DNA of 64,000 bases from Cupriavidus lacunae (GTDB lineage Bacteria > Pseudomonadota > Gammaproteobacteria > Burkholderiales > Burkholderiaceae): positions 233,543-297,542 of the forward strand of contig NZ_QKWJ01000003.1 of NCBI RefSeq assembly GCF_003353055.1. Direction: 5' to 3'. Each line of letters begins with the position of its first letter. The stretch's first letter is position 1. A program made the position numbers and the translations under genes. The notes under the pieces are model-generated. The model was not told the origin of the DNA, searched no databases, and saw only the letters and a program-made list of their open reading frames with translations. Positions 18,023-26,638 of this stretch are shown here, one piece after another.

Positions 18023-18541
18023 TCAGTGGCGGGCCTGGCTGCCGTCGGGCATCAGGATGCCGCTGCTGCCGCCTTCGGCGCCCTGGGCTTCTTCCATGGC
18101 GGCCTGCAGGCGTTGCTCGTACAGCGCCTGGAAGTTGATTTCCGACAGGTGGATGGCCTGGAAGCCGGCGCGCGTGATCACGTCAGCGATATTGCCGCGC
18201 AGGTACGGGTACAGGATGGTCGGGCAGGCGATGCCCAGCAGCGGGTCCAGCTGCTCCACCGGCACGTTGCGGATATCGAAGATGCCGGCCTGATGCGCTT
18301 CCACCAGGAAGGCAACCTTGTCCTGCACCTTGGTCGTCACGGTGCCCGTCACCACCACTTCGAAGATCCCTTCCTGCAACTGCGAAGCGCCGACGTTGAC
18401 CTGCACTTCCACCGACGGGGCTTCCGATTCCAGGAAGATGCCGGGCGAATTGGGCTGCTCCAGCGACATGTCTTTCAGGTAGACGCGCTGGATATTGAAG
18501 AAAGGTTGATCGTCCTGCTGGGTGTTTTGCTGGTCGCTCAT
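18023..18541 (-). CDS. secB: Protein-export chaperone SecB
   Basis: SecB (172 residues) is the tetrameric cytoplasmic chaperone that keeps preproteins unfolded and delivers them to SecA. The sequence shows the acidic Gln-rich N-terminus, [23 protein letters not shown], the conserved [24 protein letters not shown] and [15 protein letters not shown]. The length is typical with a slightly longer C-terminal tail. It follows grxC (206 bases upstream) on the same strand. Confidence 0.97.
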   Translation of the reverse strand: MSDQQNTQQDDQPFFNIQRVYLKDMSLEQPNSPGIFLESEAPSVEVQVNVGASQLQEGIFEVVVTGTVTTKVQDKVAFLVEAHQAGIFDIRNVPVEQLDPLLGIACPTILYPYLRGNIADVITRAGFQAIHLSEINFQALYEQRLQAAMEEAQGAEGGSSGILMPDGSQARH

Positions 18542-18747
18542 GAAAGGCTTCCGGGAGGATGGGCGTTGGGCGTCGCGGCCGCAGTCCCTGCAAGGCGCAA
18601 GACTGGCCGGTGCCCGGTTCGAAAACGCATATGGTACATGACGCGGGTGGTGAATTCACCCGCGCCGGGGGTGCGCCGGAGCCAGCCCGGCCCGAAATCA
18701 GACGATTCCCAGCAAAGGCCGGCGCAAGCGCAAGGTCCGCAAGTGGC

Positions 18748-19005
18748 TCAGGCGGCCAGCAGCGGCACCAGGCCTCCCTGGCGGTCCAGCGCCGAGAGGT
18801 CGTCGAAGCCGCCCACATGGGTCTCGTCGATGTAGATCTGCGGCACGGTGCGGCGCCCGGTGCGGCTCATCATCTCTTCGCGCTTGCCGGGTTCGCGGTC
18901 GATCAGGATCTTCTCGATCGCTTCCACGCCCTTGGACTTGAGCAGGCGTTCTGCCATCAGGCAATACGGGCACACCACGGTGCTGTACATGACGACACGG
19001 GCCAT
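18748..19005 (-). CDS. grxC: Glutaredoxin 3
   Basis: An 85-residue glutaredoxin with the dithiol site CPYC at residues 12-15, a TVPQIYIDETHVGGFDDL substrate/glutathione-binding region and the expected single thioredoxin-like domain. It reduces disulfides at the expense of glutathione; the glutathione-synthesis genes gshA and gshB lie 10 kb away in this window. The start at 19005 is preceded by TCAAGGAGAA at good spacing, which excludes the longer frame to 19044. Confidence 0.96.
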   Translation of the reverse strand: MARVVMYSTVVCPYCLMAERLLKSKGVEAIEKILIDREPGKREEMMSRTGRRTVPQIYIDETHVGGFDDLSALDRQGGLVPLLAA

Positions 19006-19090
19006 GCGGGTTCTCCTTGAATGCAATGCGCGCGCGGCCGGCATGTGCGGGCCGCGCGCGCTGTGACGGATACGGCAGCGCTGCCGGTGC

Positions 19091-19504
19091 TTACTTCACC
19101 AGCGGCAGGCCTGCCTGCTGCCAGGCGGCGATGCCGCCCTCGAGCGCGTAGATCTCACTGTAACCGGCTTCTTTCAACGCTGCCTGGGCCTTGCCCGAGC
19201 GCTGGCCGTTCTGGCATACCACGATGATTGGGGCAGCCTTGTCCTTTGCAAGGCCGGCCGCGCGCGCGGGCAGGTCGGCCAGCGGCGCGCTCTTGGCTTG
19301 CGGCAGGTGACCCTTGGCATACTCGGCGGGCTCGCGGATGTCGACCACGACCGCGCCGCGCTTGTTGATCAGCTGGGTCGCGGCGGCCGTATTGACGGAC
19401 TTGCCGCGGGTGCTGCGCGAGATCGCGGGCCAGGCCAGCAGGCCGCCCGAGACCACGGCAAGGGCGATCAGAGCGAGGTTGTTGTAGTCGGCGAAGAAAT
19501 TCAC
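19091..19504 (-). CDS. Membrane-anchored rhodanese-like protein
   Basis: A 137-residue protein with one N-terminal membrane helix (about residues 8-28) and a rhodanese domain. The active-site loop is CQNGQRSGKA, containing the catalytic Cys; VVDIREPAEYAKGHLPQA and LEGGIAAWQQAGLP are standard rhodanese motifs. The GTG at 19504 starts directly before FFADYNNLALIAL, the usual N-terminus of this family; the frame upstream to 19609 looks non-coding. It precedes grxC and secB on the same strand and likely acts in sulfane-sulfur or thiol chemistry. Confidence 0.9.
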   Translation of the reverse strand: MNFFADYNNLALIALAVVSGGLLAWPAISRSTRGKSVNTAAATQLINKRGAVVVDIREPAEYAKGHLPQAKSAPLADLPARAAGLAKDKAAPIIVVCQNGQRSGKAQAALKEAGYSEIYALEGGIAAWQQAGLPLVK

Positions 19505-19692
19505 GTTGGCATTCCGGTAGGTTGGGTCGGCGGCATTATAAAATACGCGGTTTGGCGTCCAGGCCCTGCTGTTGCATGGCCAACCGCCATTGTCGCCTGT
19601 CTGAGACATGAGATGTCCACAAGGAGCCCCTCGGCCCCCTCCAGGTGACGGCGCGGACGCATGCAGGTTACCTACTCTCTGGAAGCAGCAGC

Positions 19693-20439
19693 ATGTACAA
19701 GCTCGTCCTCATCCGCCACGGCGAATCCACGTGGAACCTTGAAAACCGCTTTACCGGCTGGGTCGACGTCGACCTGACCGAAACCGGCGCCGACCAGGCG
19801 CGCCAGGCCGGCAAGCTGCTCAAGGAGGCCGGCCTGGGCTTCGACGTGGCGTACACATCGGTGCTCAAGCGCGCCATCCGCACGCTGTGGCACGTGCAGG
19901 ATGAAATGGACCTGATGTGGATCCCGGTGCGCAACGAATGGCGCCTGAACGAGCGCCACTACGGCGCCCTGGCCGGCCTGAACAAGGCCGAGACCGCCGC
20001 CAGGTTCGGCGACGAGCAGGTGCTGGTGTGGCGCCGCAGCTACGACACGCCGCCGCCGGCACTGGAGCCGACCGATCCGCGTGCCTCGTACGACGATCCG
20101 CGCTACGCCAATGTGCCGCGCAACGAGATCCCGCTGACCGAGTGCCTGAAGGACACGGTGGCCCGCGTGATGCCACTGTGGAACGAATCCATCGCCCCCG
20201 ACATCCAATCCGGCAAGCGCGTGGTCATTGCCGCCCATGGCAACAGCATCCGCGCGCTGGTGAAATACCTGGACCAGATTTCGGATGACGATATCGTCGG
20301 ACTCAATATCCCCAACGGCACCCCGCTCGTCTATGAGCTGGATGCCGAGCTGCGCCCCCTGCGCCACTACTATCTGGGCGACCAGGACGCCATCGCCGCC
20401 TCGCTGGCGGCCGTGGCCAGCCAGGGCAAGGCACGCTGA
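19693..20439 (+). CDS. gpmA: 2,3-bisphosphoglycerate-dependent phosphoglycerate mutase
   Basis: The 248-residue glycolytic enzyme that interconverts 3- and 2-phosphoglycerate. The phosphohistidine motif LIRHGEST is at residues 6-13, the [13 protein letters not shown] loop follows, and the second catalytic His is in [18 protein letters not shown]. Length equals the standard dPGM. The ATG at 19693 is chosen because the family begins with [10 protein letters not shown]; the frame runs upstream without homology. It is divergent from the rhodanese gene. Confidence 0.97.
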   Translation: MYKLVLIRHGESTWNLENRFTGWVDVDLTETGADQARQAGKLLKEAGLGFDVAYTSVLKRAIRTLWHVQDEMDLMWIPVRNEWRLNERHYGALAGLNKAETAARFGDEQVLVWRRSYDTPPPALEPTDPRASYDDPRYANVPRNEIPLTECLKDTVARVMPLWNESIAPDIQSGKRVVIAAHGNSIRALVKYLDQISDDDIVGLNIPNGTPLVYELDAELRPLRHYYLGDQDAIAASLAAVASQGKAR

Positions 20440-20457
20440 AGCCCGCCGGGGCGGCCG

Positions 20458-20491
20458 GGGTGGCCGCCCGCAGATGTGCGGCCGCCCACCC
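20458..20491. repeat. Imperfect GC-rich hairpin after gpmA
   Basis: GGGTGG...CCGCA, loop GATG, TGCGG...CCACCC forms a long stem with two mismatches in the 188-base gap before the protease gene. There is no T-run, so it is at best a weak terminator or mRNA-end structure. Confidence 0.45.
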
Positions 20492-20627
20492 TGAGCCGGG
20501 ACGGGACAGACCCGTTTGACCACTCGCACTTATACTGTCGGACAAACCGCCCGGCGCCGGGCGGCCGCAGCCGGCATAATCCCCATACCGTACACCAGTA
20601 CTTCCAGTACACGTTCAGGCAGCCCTC

Positions 20628-22235
20628 ATGCGCAAGACGCTCAAGAACATCAGCCTAGTTTCTGTCGGCCTCGTCGCCGGCGTGCTCGCCACGCTGCAGA
20701 TTTCAGCGACTGCCCAGAATTCATCGGGGCCCCTGCCGCTGGACCAGCTGCGGCTGATGGCCGATATCTTCGGGCAGATCAAGCGCGAGTACGTGGAGCC
20801 AGTCGATGACAAGAAGCTGCTGACCGAAGCCATCAAGGGCATGGTCGCCAGCCTCGACCCGCACTCGGCCTACCTCGACGAGAAGGACTTCAAGGAGCTG
20901 CAGGAAGGCACGCGCGGGCGCTTTGCCGGCCTGGGCATCGAGATCTCGCAGGAAGAAGGCCTGGTGAAGGTGATCAACCCGATCGAGGACACCCCCGCCT
21001 TCCGCGCCGGCATCCAGCCGGGCGACCTGATCACCCGCATCGACGACAAGCCCGTGCGCGGCCTGCCGCTGGAGCAGGCGGTCAAGCGCATGCGCGGCGA
21101 GCCCGGCACCAAGGTCACGCTGACCATCTACCGCAAGAGCGAGGAACGCACCTTCCCGGTCTCGATCACGCGCGCCGAGATCCGCGTGCAGTCGGTCAAG
21201 GCCAAGATGCTGGACAACAATATCGGCTGGGTGCGCCTGACCAGCTTCCAGGAACGCACCGTCTCCGACCTGGCCCGCAAGCTGGCCGAGCTGGCGCAAA
21301 AGAGCCCCAACATGAAGGGCCTGGTGCTGGACCTGCGCAACAACGGCGGCGGCGTGCTGCAGGGCGCGGTCGGCGTGGCCGCGGCGTTCCTGCCGGAAGA
21401 CGCAACCGTGGTGTCCACCAACGGCCAGGTGCCCGATGCCAAGCGCGTCTACAAGGCGTCGTTCAGCAACTACCGCCTGTCGTCGCTGGAAGACGATCCG
21501 CTCAAGGACCTGCCCGCGCTCTACAAGAAGATCCCGATGGTGGTGCTGACCAACGCCTACTCGGCCTCGGCCTCCGAGATCGTGGCCGGCGCGCTGCAGG
21601 ACCACCACCGCGCGCAGCTCATGGGCAAGACCACCTTTGGCAAGGGCTCGGTGCAGACCGTGCGCCCGCTGACCAACGACACCGGCATCAAGCTGACCAT
21701 CGCGTACTACTACACTCCGAGCGGCAAGTCGATCCAGGCCAAGGGCATCCGCCCGGATATCCCAGTCGACCAGAACCCCGACGGCGATCCTGACGACGCG
21801 CTGATCACGCGCGAGATCGACACCGAGCGCCACCTGCACAACAAGCAGGAATCGGAAGAGCCGGAAATGACCGAGCGCGAACAGCGCCGCGTGGAAGAAC
21901 TGCGCCGCCTGGAAGAAGATAACGCGAAGAAGACGCCGGAAGAGCGCGAGAAGGACCGCCGCAAGAAGCCGGTGGAGTTCGGCTCGGCCGACGACTTCAT
22001 GCTGCAGCAGGCCATCGCCCAGCTCAACGGGCAGCCGATCAAGCGCTCCAAGTCGAAGCTCGAAACCAACCCGCCGGCCGACAACGGCAAGGCGGCCAAG
22101 CCGTCGGCCAAGAGCGGCGCCAAGGGCGCCAGCGCACCGGCAGCCAAGCCGGCCGCACCGGCCCCCGCCAAGCAGCCGCCGGCCAGCGCGCCGATCGGCG
22201 AGCCGCTGGGCACGCCGACGGGCAAGGCACCCTGA
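20628..22235 (+). CDS. S41 family carboxy-terminal processing protease (CtpA-like)
   Basis: A 535-residue periplasmic serine protease. It has an N-terminal signal/anchor (about 8-28), a PDZ domain (near residues 100-185, FAGLGIEISQEEGLVKVINPIEDTPAFRAGIQPGD), and the S41 domain with nucleophile Ser in NAYSASASEIVAGAL and catalytic Lys in GKTTFGKGSVQTV. The C-terminal ~130 residues are charged, then Ala/Pro/Lys-rich and probably disordered. CtpA-like proteases trim cell-wall enzymes and other periplasmic proteins. It is followed by a strong terminator. Confidence 0.95.
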   Translation: MRKTLKNISLVSVGLVAGVLATLQISATAQNSSGPLPLDQLRLMADIFGQIKREYVEPVDDKKLLTEAIKGMVASLDPHSAYLDEKDFKELQEGTRGRFAGLGIEISQEEGLVKVINPIEDTPAFRAGIQPGDLITRIDDKPVRGLPLEQAVKRMRGEPGTKVTLTIYRKSEERTFPVSITRAEIRVQSVKAKMLDNNIGWVRLTSFQERTVSDLARKLAELAQKSPNMKGLVLDLRNNGGGVLQGAVGVAAAFLPEDATVVSTNGQVPDAKRVYKASFSNYRLSSLEDDPLKDLPALYKKIPMVVLTNAYSASASEIVAGALQDHHRAQLMGKTTFGKGSVQTVRPLTNDTGIKLTIAYYYTPSGKSIQAKGIRPDIPVDQNPDGDPDDALITREIDTERHLHNKQESEEPEMTEREQRRVEELRRLEEDNAKKTPEEREKDRRKKPVEFGSADDFMLQQAIAQLNGQPIKRSKSKLETNPPADNGKAAKPSAKSGAKGASAPAAKPAAPAPAKQPPASAPIGEPLGTPTGKAP

Positions 22236-22258
22236 AGCCAGGGCCGGCGCCACACCAG

Positions 22259-22284
22259 AAGCGGCCCTGCGGGGCCGCTTTTTT
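22259..22284 (+). terminator. Terminator after the CtpA-like protease gene
   Basis: Perfect stem GCGGCCC/GGGCCGC with a TGCG loop followed by six T residues. Confidence 0.92.
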
Positions 22285-22401
22285 CATGCCCGCCCGCGCG
22301 GCATGGGAAAGCAAGTTGGAGCACAATGCCAGGCGTGACCTGCCCGGCCCTGCCGCCCTCACCGGAACACGAAGCGCCGCACCAGCCCTGCGCCAGCCAT
22401 C

Positions 22402-23187
22402 ATGAACGACGACCAGAACGACGGCCTGAATGACGGCCTCAACGACGAACAACTGCTGCGCTACTCGCGCCACATCCTGCTCGACGAGCTCGGCATCGAG
22501 GGCCAGCGGCGCCTGCTCGCGGGCCATGCGCTGGTGATCGGCGCCGGCGGCCTGGGCGCGGCCGCCCTGCCCTTCCTGGCCTCGGCCGGCGTGGGCCGCA
22601 TCACCGTGGTCGATAACGATGAGGTCGACCTGACCAACCTGCAGCGCCAGATCATCCACACCACCGCCAATGTGGGCCGGCCCAAGGTGGATTCGGCGCG
22701 CGAAGGCATGCTGCGCATCAACCCGGGGCTGGAGATCGTCACGGTGCCCGCGCGCGTGGGCGATGCGGAGCTTGACCACCTCGTCGCCACGGCCGACGTG
22801 GTGCTAGATTGCTGCGACAACTTCGCCACGCGCCAGGCGGTCAACCGCGCCTGCGTGCGCCACAAGGTGCCTCTGGTCTCGGGTGCGGCGCTGCGCTTCG
22901 ATGGCCAGATCAGCGTGTTCGACCGGCGCCAGCCGGACGCGCCCTGCTACGCCTGCCTGTTTCCGCCGGCCGAACCCGCGCCCGAAGTGGCCTGCGCCAC
23001 CATGGGCGTGTTCGCGCCGCTGGTCGGCATGGTCGGCACGGTGCAGGCGGCCGAGGCGCTCAAGCTGCTCGCCGGCGTCGGCGACAGCCTGGCGGGCCGG
23101 CTGCTGATGGTCAATGCGCTGTCGATGGAATGGACCACGATGCGGCTGGCGCGCACACCGGATTGCCCGGTCTGCGGCAGCCACTAG
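22402..23187 (+). CDS. HesA/MoeB/ThiF family adenylyltransferase
   Basis: A 261-residue E1-like enzyme that adenylates the C-terminus of MoaD or ThiS in molybdopterin or thiamine synthesis. The ATP site [19 protein letters not shown], the [14 protein letters not shown] segment, and two zinc CxxC pairs (CYAC and CPVC) are all present, with [18 protein letters not shown] in between. Sequence alone cannot separate MoeB from ThiF. The N-terminus carries an in-frame tandem NDGL repeat. It is convergent with selU, overlapping by four bases. Confidence 0.92.
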   Translation: MNDDQNDGLNDGLNDEQLLRYSRHILLDELGIEGQRRLLAGHALVIGAGGLGAAALPFLASAGVGRITVVDNDEVDLTNLQRQIIHTTANVGRPKVDSAREGMLRINPGLEIVTVPARVGDAELDHLVATADVVLDCCDNFATRQAVNRACVRHKVPLVSGAALRFDGQISVFDRRQPDAPCYACLFPPAEPAPEVACATMGVFAPLVGMVGTVQAAEALKLLAGVGDSLAGRLLMVNALSMEWTTMRLARTPDCPVCGSH

Positions 23188-24284
23188 CCCTGCGCCGAGT
23201 GCGCCCGCAGCCAGTCGGTGACGGCGGCACGGTCGCCGCGGAAGACGATGCGCGCCTCGCGCTGCTCGCGCTGGAAGGCGTACATCGGATCGTAGTACTC
23301 GCGCAGCAGCACCTCGATCCAGCCTCGATGCAGTTCCACCTCGCCCTGTTCCGCCTGCTGCGCCAGCGCCTGGTCCAGCAGCGCTGACAGCTTGCCGTAG
23401 CGGGCGCCGCCCAGGCGCGGCGAGATACCTGCCATCGCCTCGCGCAGGCGCGTGGCATAGGCTTCGAAGCCTTCCGCACTGCCCTTCTCGGCAATGAACT
23501 CCGCCGCCAACCCCTGCACGTAGTCGCGCAGCACGCGCTCTACGCGTTGCTCGAACGACGCTTCCAGCCATACCAGCGGGCTGGCCTGCATGCGCTGCGT
23601 CAGCGCCTGCGGCACATCGCGGCTGCCAATGAAGCGGCCCTCATCCTCCACCACCAGCGCACGCCAGCCTGCGTCAATATGCCGCAGCATATCGATGGCC
23701 AGCGCGTTCTCGAAGCCGATCTGCGGCGGCTGCGCCTGCGCGCGCCGGCCGAAGGCCGAGCCGCGGTGCCGCGCATGGCCTTCCAGGTCGATCGCGGCGG
23801 GCACGTCGGCCAGCACATCGGTCTTGCCGGTGCCGGTCAGGCCGCCGAGCACGAACCACTGCTGCTGTGCCGCCGCCGTATCGATGGTCTCGATCAGGAA
23901 ACCGCGCATGGCCTTGTAGCCGCCGGTCACGCGCGGGTAGTCGACACCGGCCGCATGCAGCCACTGCTGCACCAGCTGCGAGCGCAGCCCGCCGCGGAAG
24001 CAATACAGGTAGCCGTCCGGATGCGCGCGCGCAAACTCAGCCCAGGCGGCGATCCGCGCCGCCTTGCGCAGCCCCGATACCAGCTGGTGGCCCAGTTCAA
24101 TCGCCGCCTGCTGGCCCTTCTGCGCGTAGCACAGGCCCACCTCGTGGCGCTCGACATCATCCATCAGCGGCAGGTTGACTGCGCCGGGGAACGCCCCGCG
24201 CGCGAATTCCAGCGGCGCGCGCACGTCCAGCATGGCCACGCCGCTGAGGAACACGGTGCGAAAGTCGGCGGTGTCAGGGCGCAT
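23184..24284 (-). CDS. selU: tRNA 2-selenouridine synthase (SelU/MnmH)
   Basis: A 366-residue enzyme that replaces sulfur by selenium at the wobble 2-thiouridine of tRNAs. The N-terminal rhodanese domain has the catalytic Cys in [12 protein letters not shown], and the C-terminal P-loop domain has [12 protein letters not shown]. It uses selenophosphate made by SelD, encoded directly upstream: the selD stop and selU start share a base (TGATG), implying translational coupling. The start was set by that junction. Confidence 0.95.
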   Translation of the reverse strand: MRPDTADFRTVFLSGVAMLDVRAPLEFARGAFPGAVNLPLMDDVERHEVGLCYAQKGQQAAIELGHQLVSGLRKAARIAAWAEFARAHPDGYLYCFRGGLRSQLVQQWLHAAGVDYPRVTGGYKAMRGFLIETIDTAAAQQQWFVLGGLTGTGKTDVLADVPAAIDLEGHARHRGSAFGRRAQAQPPQIGFENALAIDMLRHIDAGWRALVVEDEGRFIGSRDVPQALTQRMQASPLVWLEASFEQRVERVLRDYVQGLAAEFIAEKGSAEGFEAYATRLREAMAGISPRLGGARYGKLSALLDQALAQQAEQGEVELHRGWIEVLLREYYDPMYAFQREQREARIVFRGDRAAVTDWLRAHSAQG

Positions 24285-25327
24285 CACTGGATTTCTACCG
24301 CCAGCGCCGCGCGCGCCACCATCTCGCCGATAGGGACCAGCGCCAGCCCGAGCCGCTGGCATTCAGCCAGGAACGCGGCTTCGCCGGCTGGCTCGACCGC
24401 CACCAGCAGGCCACCGCTGGTCTGCGGGTCGCACAGCAGGGCGCGCTGCCCGTCGGTGAGCGGCGCGATGCGGTGCCCGTAGCTGTCGAAGTTGCGCTGG
24501 GTGCCGCCCGGCACGCAGCCCTGGCCGATATAGTCGACCACATCGTCCAGCACCGGCACCGCCGCATAGTCGAGGCGCGCGGTCAGGCCACTGCCGTCGG
24601 CCATCTCCACCAGGTGGCCAAGCAGGCCGAAGCCGGTGACATCGGTCATCGCGCGCACGCCGGGCAGCCGCCCGAAGGCGCTGCCGGGGCGGTTCAGCAC
24701 ACACATCCAGTCGCGCGCCAGGTGGCGGTTATCGGCGCGCAGCAGTCCCTTCTTTTCCGCCGTGGTCAGCACGCCGATGCCCAGCGGCTTGGTCAGGTAC
24801 AGCTGGCAGCCGGGCGTGGCGGTGTCATTGCGCTTCATGTGCGCGCGCTCGACCAGGCCGGTCACCGCCAGGCCGAAGATCGGCTCGGGCGCGTCGATCG
24901 AATGCCCGCCCGCCAGCGGAATGCCGGCATCGTCGCAGGCGCGGCGCCCGCCGGCCACCACCTCGCGCGCCACCTCGGGCGGCAGCACGTTGACCGGCCA
25001 GCCCAGGATGGCGATGGCCATCAGCGGATCGCCGCCCATCGCATAGATGTCGCTGATGGCATTGGTGGCGGCGATGCGCCCGAAGTCGAACGGATCGTCG
25101 ACGATGGGCATGAAGAAGTCGGTGGTGGACACTACCCCGCGCTCGCCGTCCGCACCGTCCAGCGCATACACCGCGGCATCGTCGCGCGAGGCATTGCCGA
25201 CCCACAGGCGCGGGTCCAGATGCTGTGCGCCGCTGCCGGCCAGGATCACGTCGAGCACTTTCGGGGAAATCTTGCAGCCGCAGCCAGCACCGTGGCTGTA
25301 CTGCGTCAGGCGGATGGGACCGGTCAT
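24284..25327 (-). CDS. selD: Selenide, water dikinase (selenophosphate synthase)
   Basis: A 347-residue enzyme that makes selenophosphate from selenide and ATP. The catalytic loop [10 protein letters not shown] contains Cys (residue 16) where some homologues have selenocysteine, with the essential Lys after it. [26 protein letters not shown] and [17 protein letters not shown] are AIRS-fold motifs. No selA or selB is in the window, so only the tRNA-modification use of selenophosphate can be linked here through selU. The ATG at 25327 gives the standard N-terminus. Confidence 0.97.
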   Translation of the reverse strand: MTGPIRLTQYSHGAGCGCKISPKVLDVILAGSGAQHLDPRLWVGNASRDDAAVYALDGADGERGVVSTTDFFMPIVDDPFDFGRIAATNAISDIYAMGGDPLMAIAILGWPVNVLPPEVAREVVAGGRRACDDAGIPLAGGHSIDAPEPIFGLAVTGLVERAHMKRNDTATPGCQLYLTKPLGIGVLTTAEKKGLLRADNRHLARDWMCVLNRPGSAFGRLPGVRAMTDVTGFGLLGHLVEMADGSGLTARLDYAAVPVLDDVVDYIGQGCVPGGTQRNFDSYGHRIAPLTDGQRALLCDPQTSGGLLVAVEPAGEAAFLAECQRLGLALVPIGEMVARAALAVEIQ

Positions 25328-25512
25328 GTCGTGGGGCTCCGCGCGGCGCGCTGGCGGGTCAGGAGCCTTTGCCCCGTCAGCGACGCCTGGATGAAGACAG
25401 GAATTGGAATGAGAAGGGTTACTGCAAATCGACAAACGTTGTGGCAGCGCAGGATAGCGCCGCGCGCTGGGGCGGGCCGCCCGTAAAGAGCGGCCACGCC
25501 GGAGACGGCGGC

Positions 25513-25992
25513 TTACTGCTCGCCCGGCTCCATCTGCGACTGCAGGTAGTTCTGCAGCCCGACCTTATCGATCAGGTCCAGCTGCGTTTCCAGGTATTCG
25601 ATATGTTCCTCGGTATCGGTGAGGATATCGACCAGAATTTCGCGGCTGACGTAGTCGCCGACCGATTCGCAGTAGGCAATGCCTTCCTTGACGGTCGTGT
25701 GCGCGGTCTGTTCCAGCTTCAGATCGCACTTGAGCATCTCGGGCGTGTCTTCGCCGAGCAGCAGCTTGTGCAGGTCCTGCAGGTTGGGCAGGCCGTCCAG
25801 CATCAGGATGCGCTCGATCAGGCGGTCGGCGTGCTTCATCTCGCCGATCGATTCCTTGTACTCCACGTCGCCGAGCTTCTTCAGGCCCCAGTGGCGATAC
25901 ATGCGGGCGTGCAGGAAATACTGGTTGATCGCGGTCAGCTCGTTCTTGAGCTGGGCGTTCAGATGCTGGATGACCTTCTTGTCACCTTTCAT
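25513..25992 (-). CDS. bfr: Bacterioferritin
   Basis: A 159-residue haem-containing ferritin that oxidises and stores iron in a 24-mer shell. Ferroxidase ligands are seen in [16 protein letters not shown] and [14 protein letters not shown]; Met in [13 protein letters not shown] is the probable haem ligand (about residue 52). The ATG at 25992 has AGGAG just upstream, preferred over the ATG six codons earlier. bfd lies upstream on the same strand, with a hairpin between the two. Confidence 0.97.
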   Translation of the reverse strand: MKGDKKVIQHLNAQLKNELTAINQYFLHARMYRHWGLKKLGDVEYKESIGEMKHADRLIERILMLDGLPNLQDLHKLLLGEDTPEMLKCDLKLEQTAHTTVKEGIAYCESVGDYVSREILVDILTDTEEHIEYLETQLDLIDKVGLQNYLQSQMEPGEQ

Positions 25993-26029
25993 TGGCGGCT
26001 CCTGTTGCATCGGGCCCGCGCAAAAACAC

Positions 26030-26053
26030 GAAACGGCGCCAAAGGCGCCGTGC
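26030..26053 (-). terminator. Hairpin between bfd and bfr
   Basis: Perfect stem ACGGCGCC/GGCGCCGT with an AAA loop; on the minus strand it is followed by TTTCGTGTTTTTG. It could attenuate bfd transcription before bfr, letting the two be expressed separately. Confidence 0.7.
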
Positions 26054-26118
26054 AGTCAGGGAAAAAGTGAAAAGCGCGAAAGCGCGCCGTGAACCGGATC
26101 TTCAGTTCATGGGCGCGT

Positions 26119-26424
26119 TCAGGCCACCAGCGCCTTGCGCCGGTCGTTCGCGACTGCCGGGTCCCGAGTGTCCATTATGGTACATGGGCCCGATGCGGAA
26201 CAGGAAGAAATCTCCACAACCTGGATGTTGGCGAGGGTCGCCACGGTGACGTTGCGCACCGCTGCCACGCCTTCCTGCAACACCTGCTGCGCGCAGTCGC
26301 GGCAGCGGCCACAGCACGTGCCGACGCCAAGCGTTTCAGCCAGTTCGTCGAGCGTCTCGACGCCCAGGTGCGCGGCACCGTGAATCTCACGATCGGTGAT
26401 CTGGTTGCAGATACAGACGTACAC
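26119..26424 (-). CDS. bfd: Bacterioferritin-associated ferredoxin
   Basis: A 101-residue protein whose first ~60 residues form a Bfd-type [2Fe-2S] domain: VCICNQITDREI near the start and GTCCGRCRDCAQQVL later supply the Cys ligands. Bfd reduces the bacterioferritin core to release iron. The GTG at 26424 puts the first Cys at residue 4, as in known Bfd proteins. The ~40-residue tail is longer than in E. coli Bfd and not recognised. A Fur-type box lies about 70 bases upstream, as expected for an iron-starvation gene. Confidence 0.9.
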   Translation of the reverse strand: MYVCICNQITDREIHGAAHLGVETLDELAETLGVGTCCGRCRDCAQQVLQEGVAAVRNVTVATLANIQVVEISSCSASGPCTIMDTRDPAVANDRRKALVA

Positions 26425-26491
26425 AAGTCGCTCCGTTGGGGCGCGTGGCACCGGCATGCCACTGCGAATGAACGTCAGAATATCAGAGATC

Positions 26492-26510
26492 AATAATGAT
26501 AACAATTCCC
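26492..26510. promoter_or_regulatory. Candidate Fur box upstream of bfd
   Basis: AATAATGATAACAATTCCC matches 14 of 19 positions of the classic Fur box, in an AT-rich island within GC-rich DNA. Its position 68 bases before the bfd start fits iron repression. No other gene in the 214-base gap to ptsI would use it. Confidence 0.75.
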
Positions 26511-26550
26511 ATTAAGCCACATGGAAGAAGGTCGGGTGAACGCCACAGGT

Positions 26551-26611
26551 CACAAAAAGAAGGCGGCTGGTGCAGCACTTTTCGACCCTGGAAAGTGGTG
26601 CGCCAGCCGCC
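26551..26611 (-). terminator. Terminator after ptsI
   Basis: A long stem pairs GGCGGCTGG with CCAGCCGCC and inner CACTTT with AAAGTG. On the minus strand it is followed by TTCTTTTTGTG. It ends the EIIA-HPr-EI operon. Confidence 0.85.
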
Positions 26612-26638
26612 TGCCTGACTCAGAAAACCCTGATGCCC

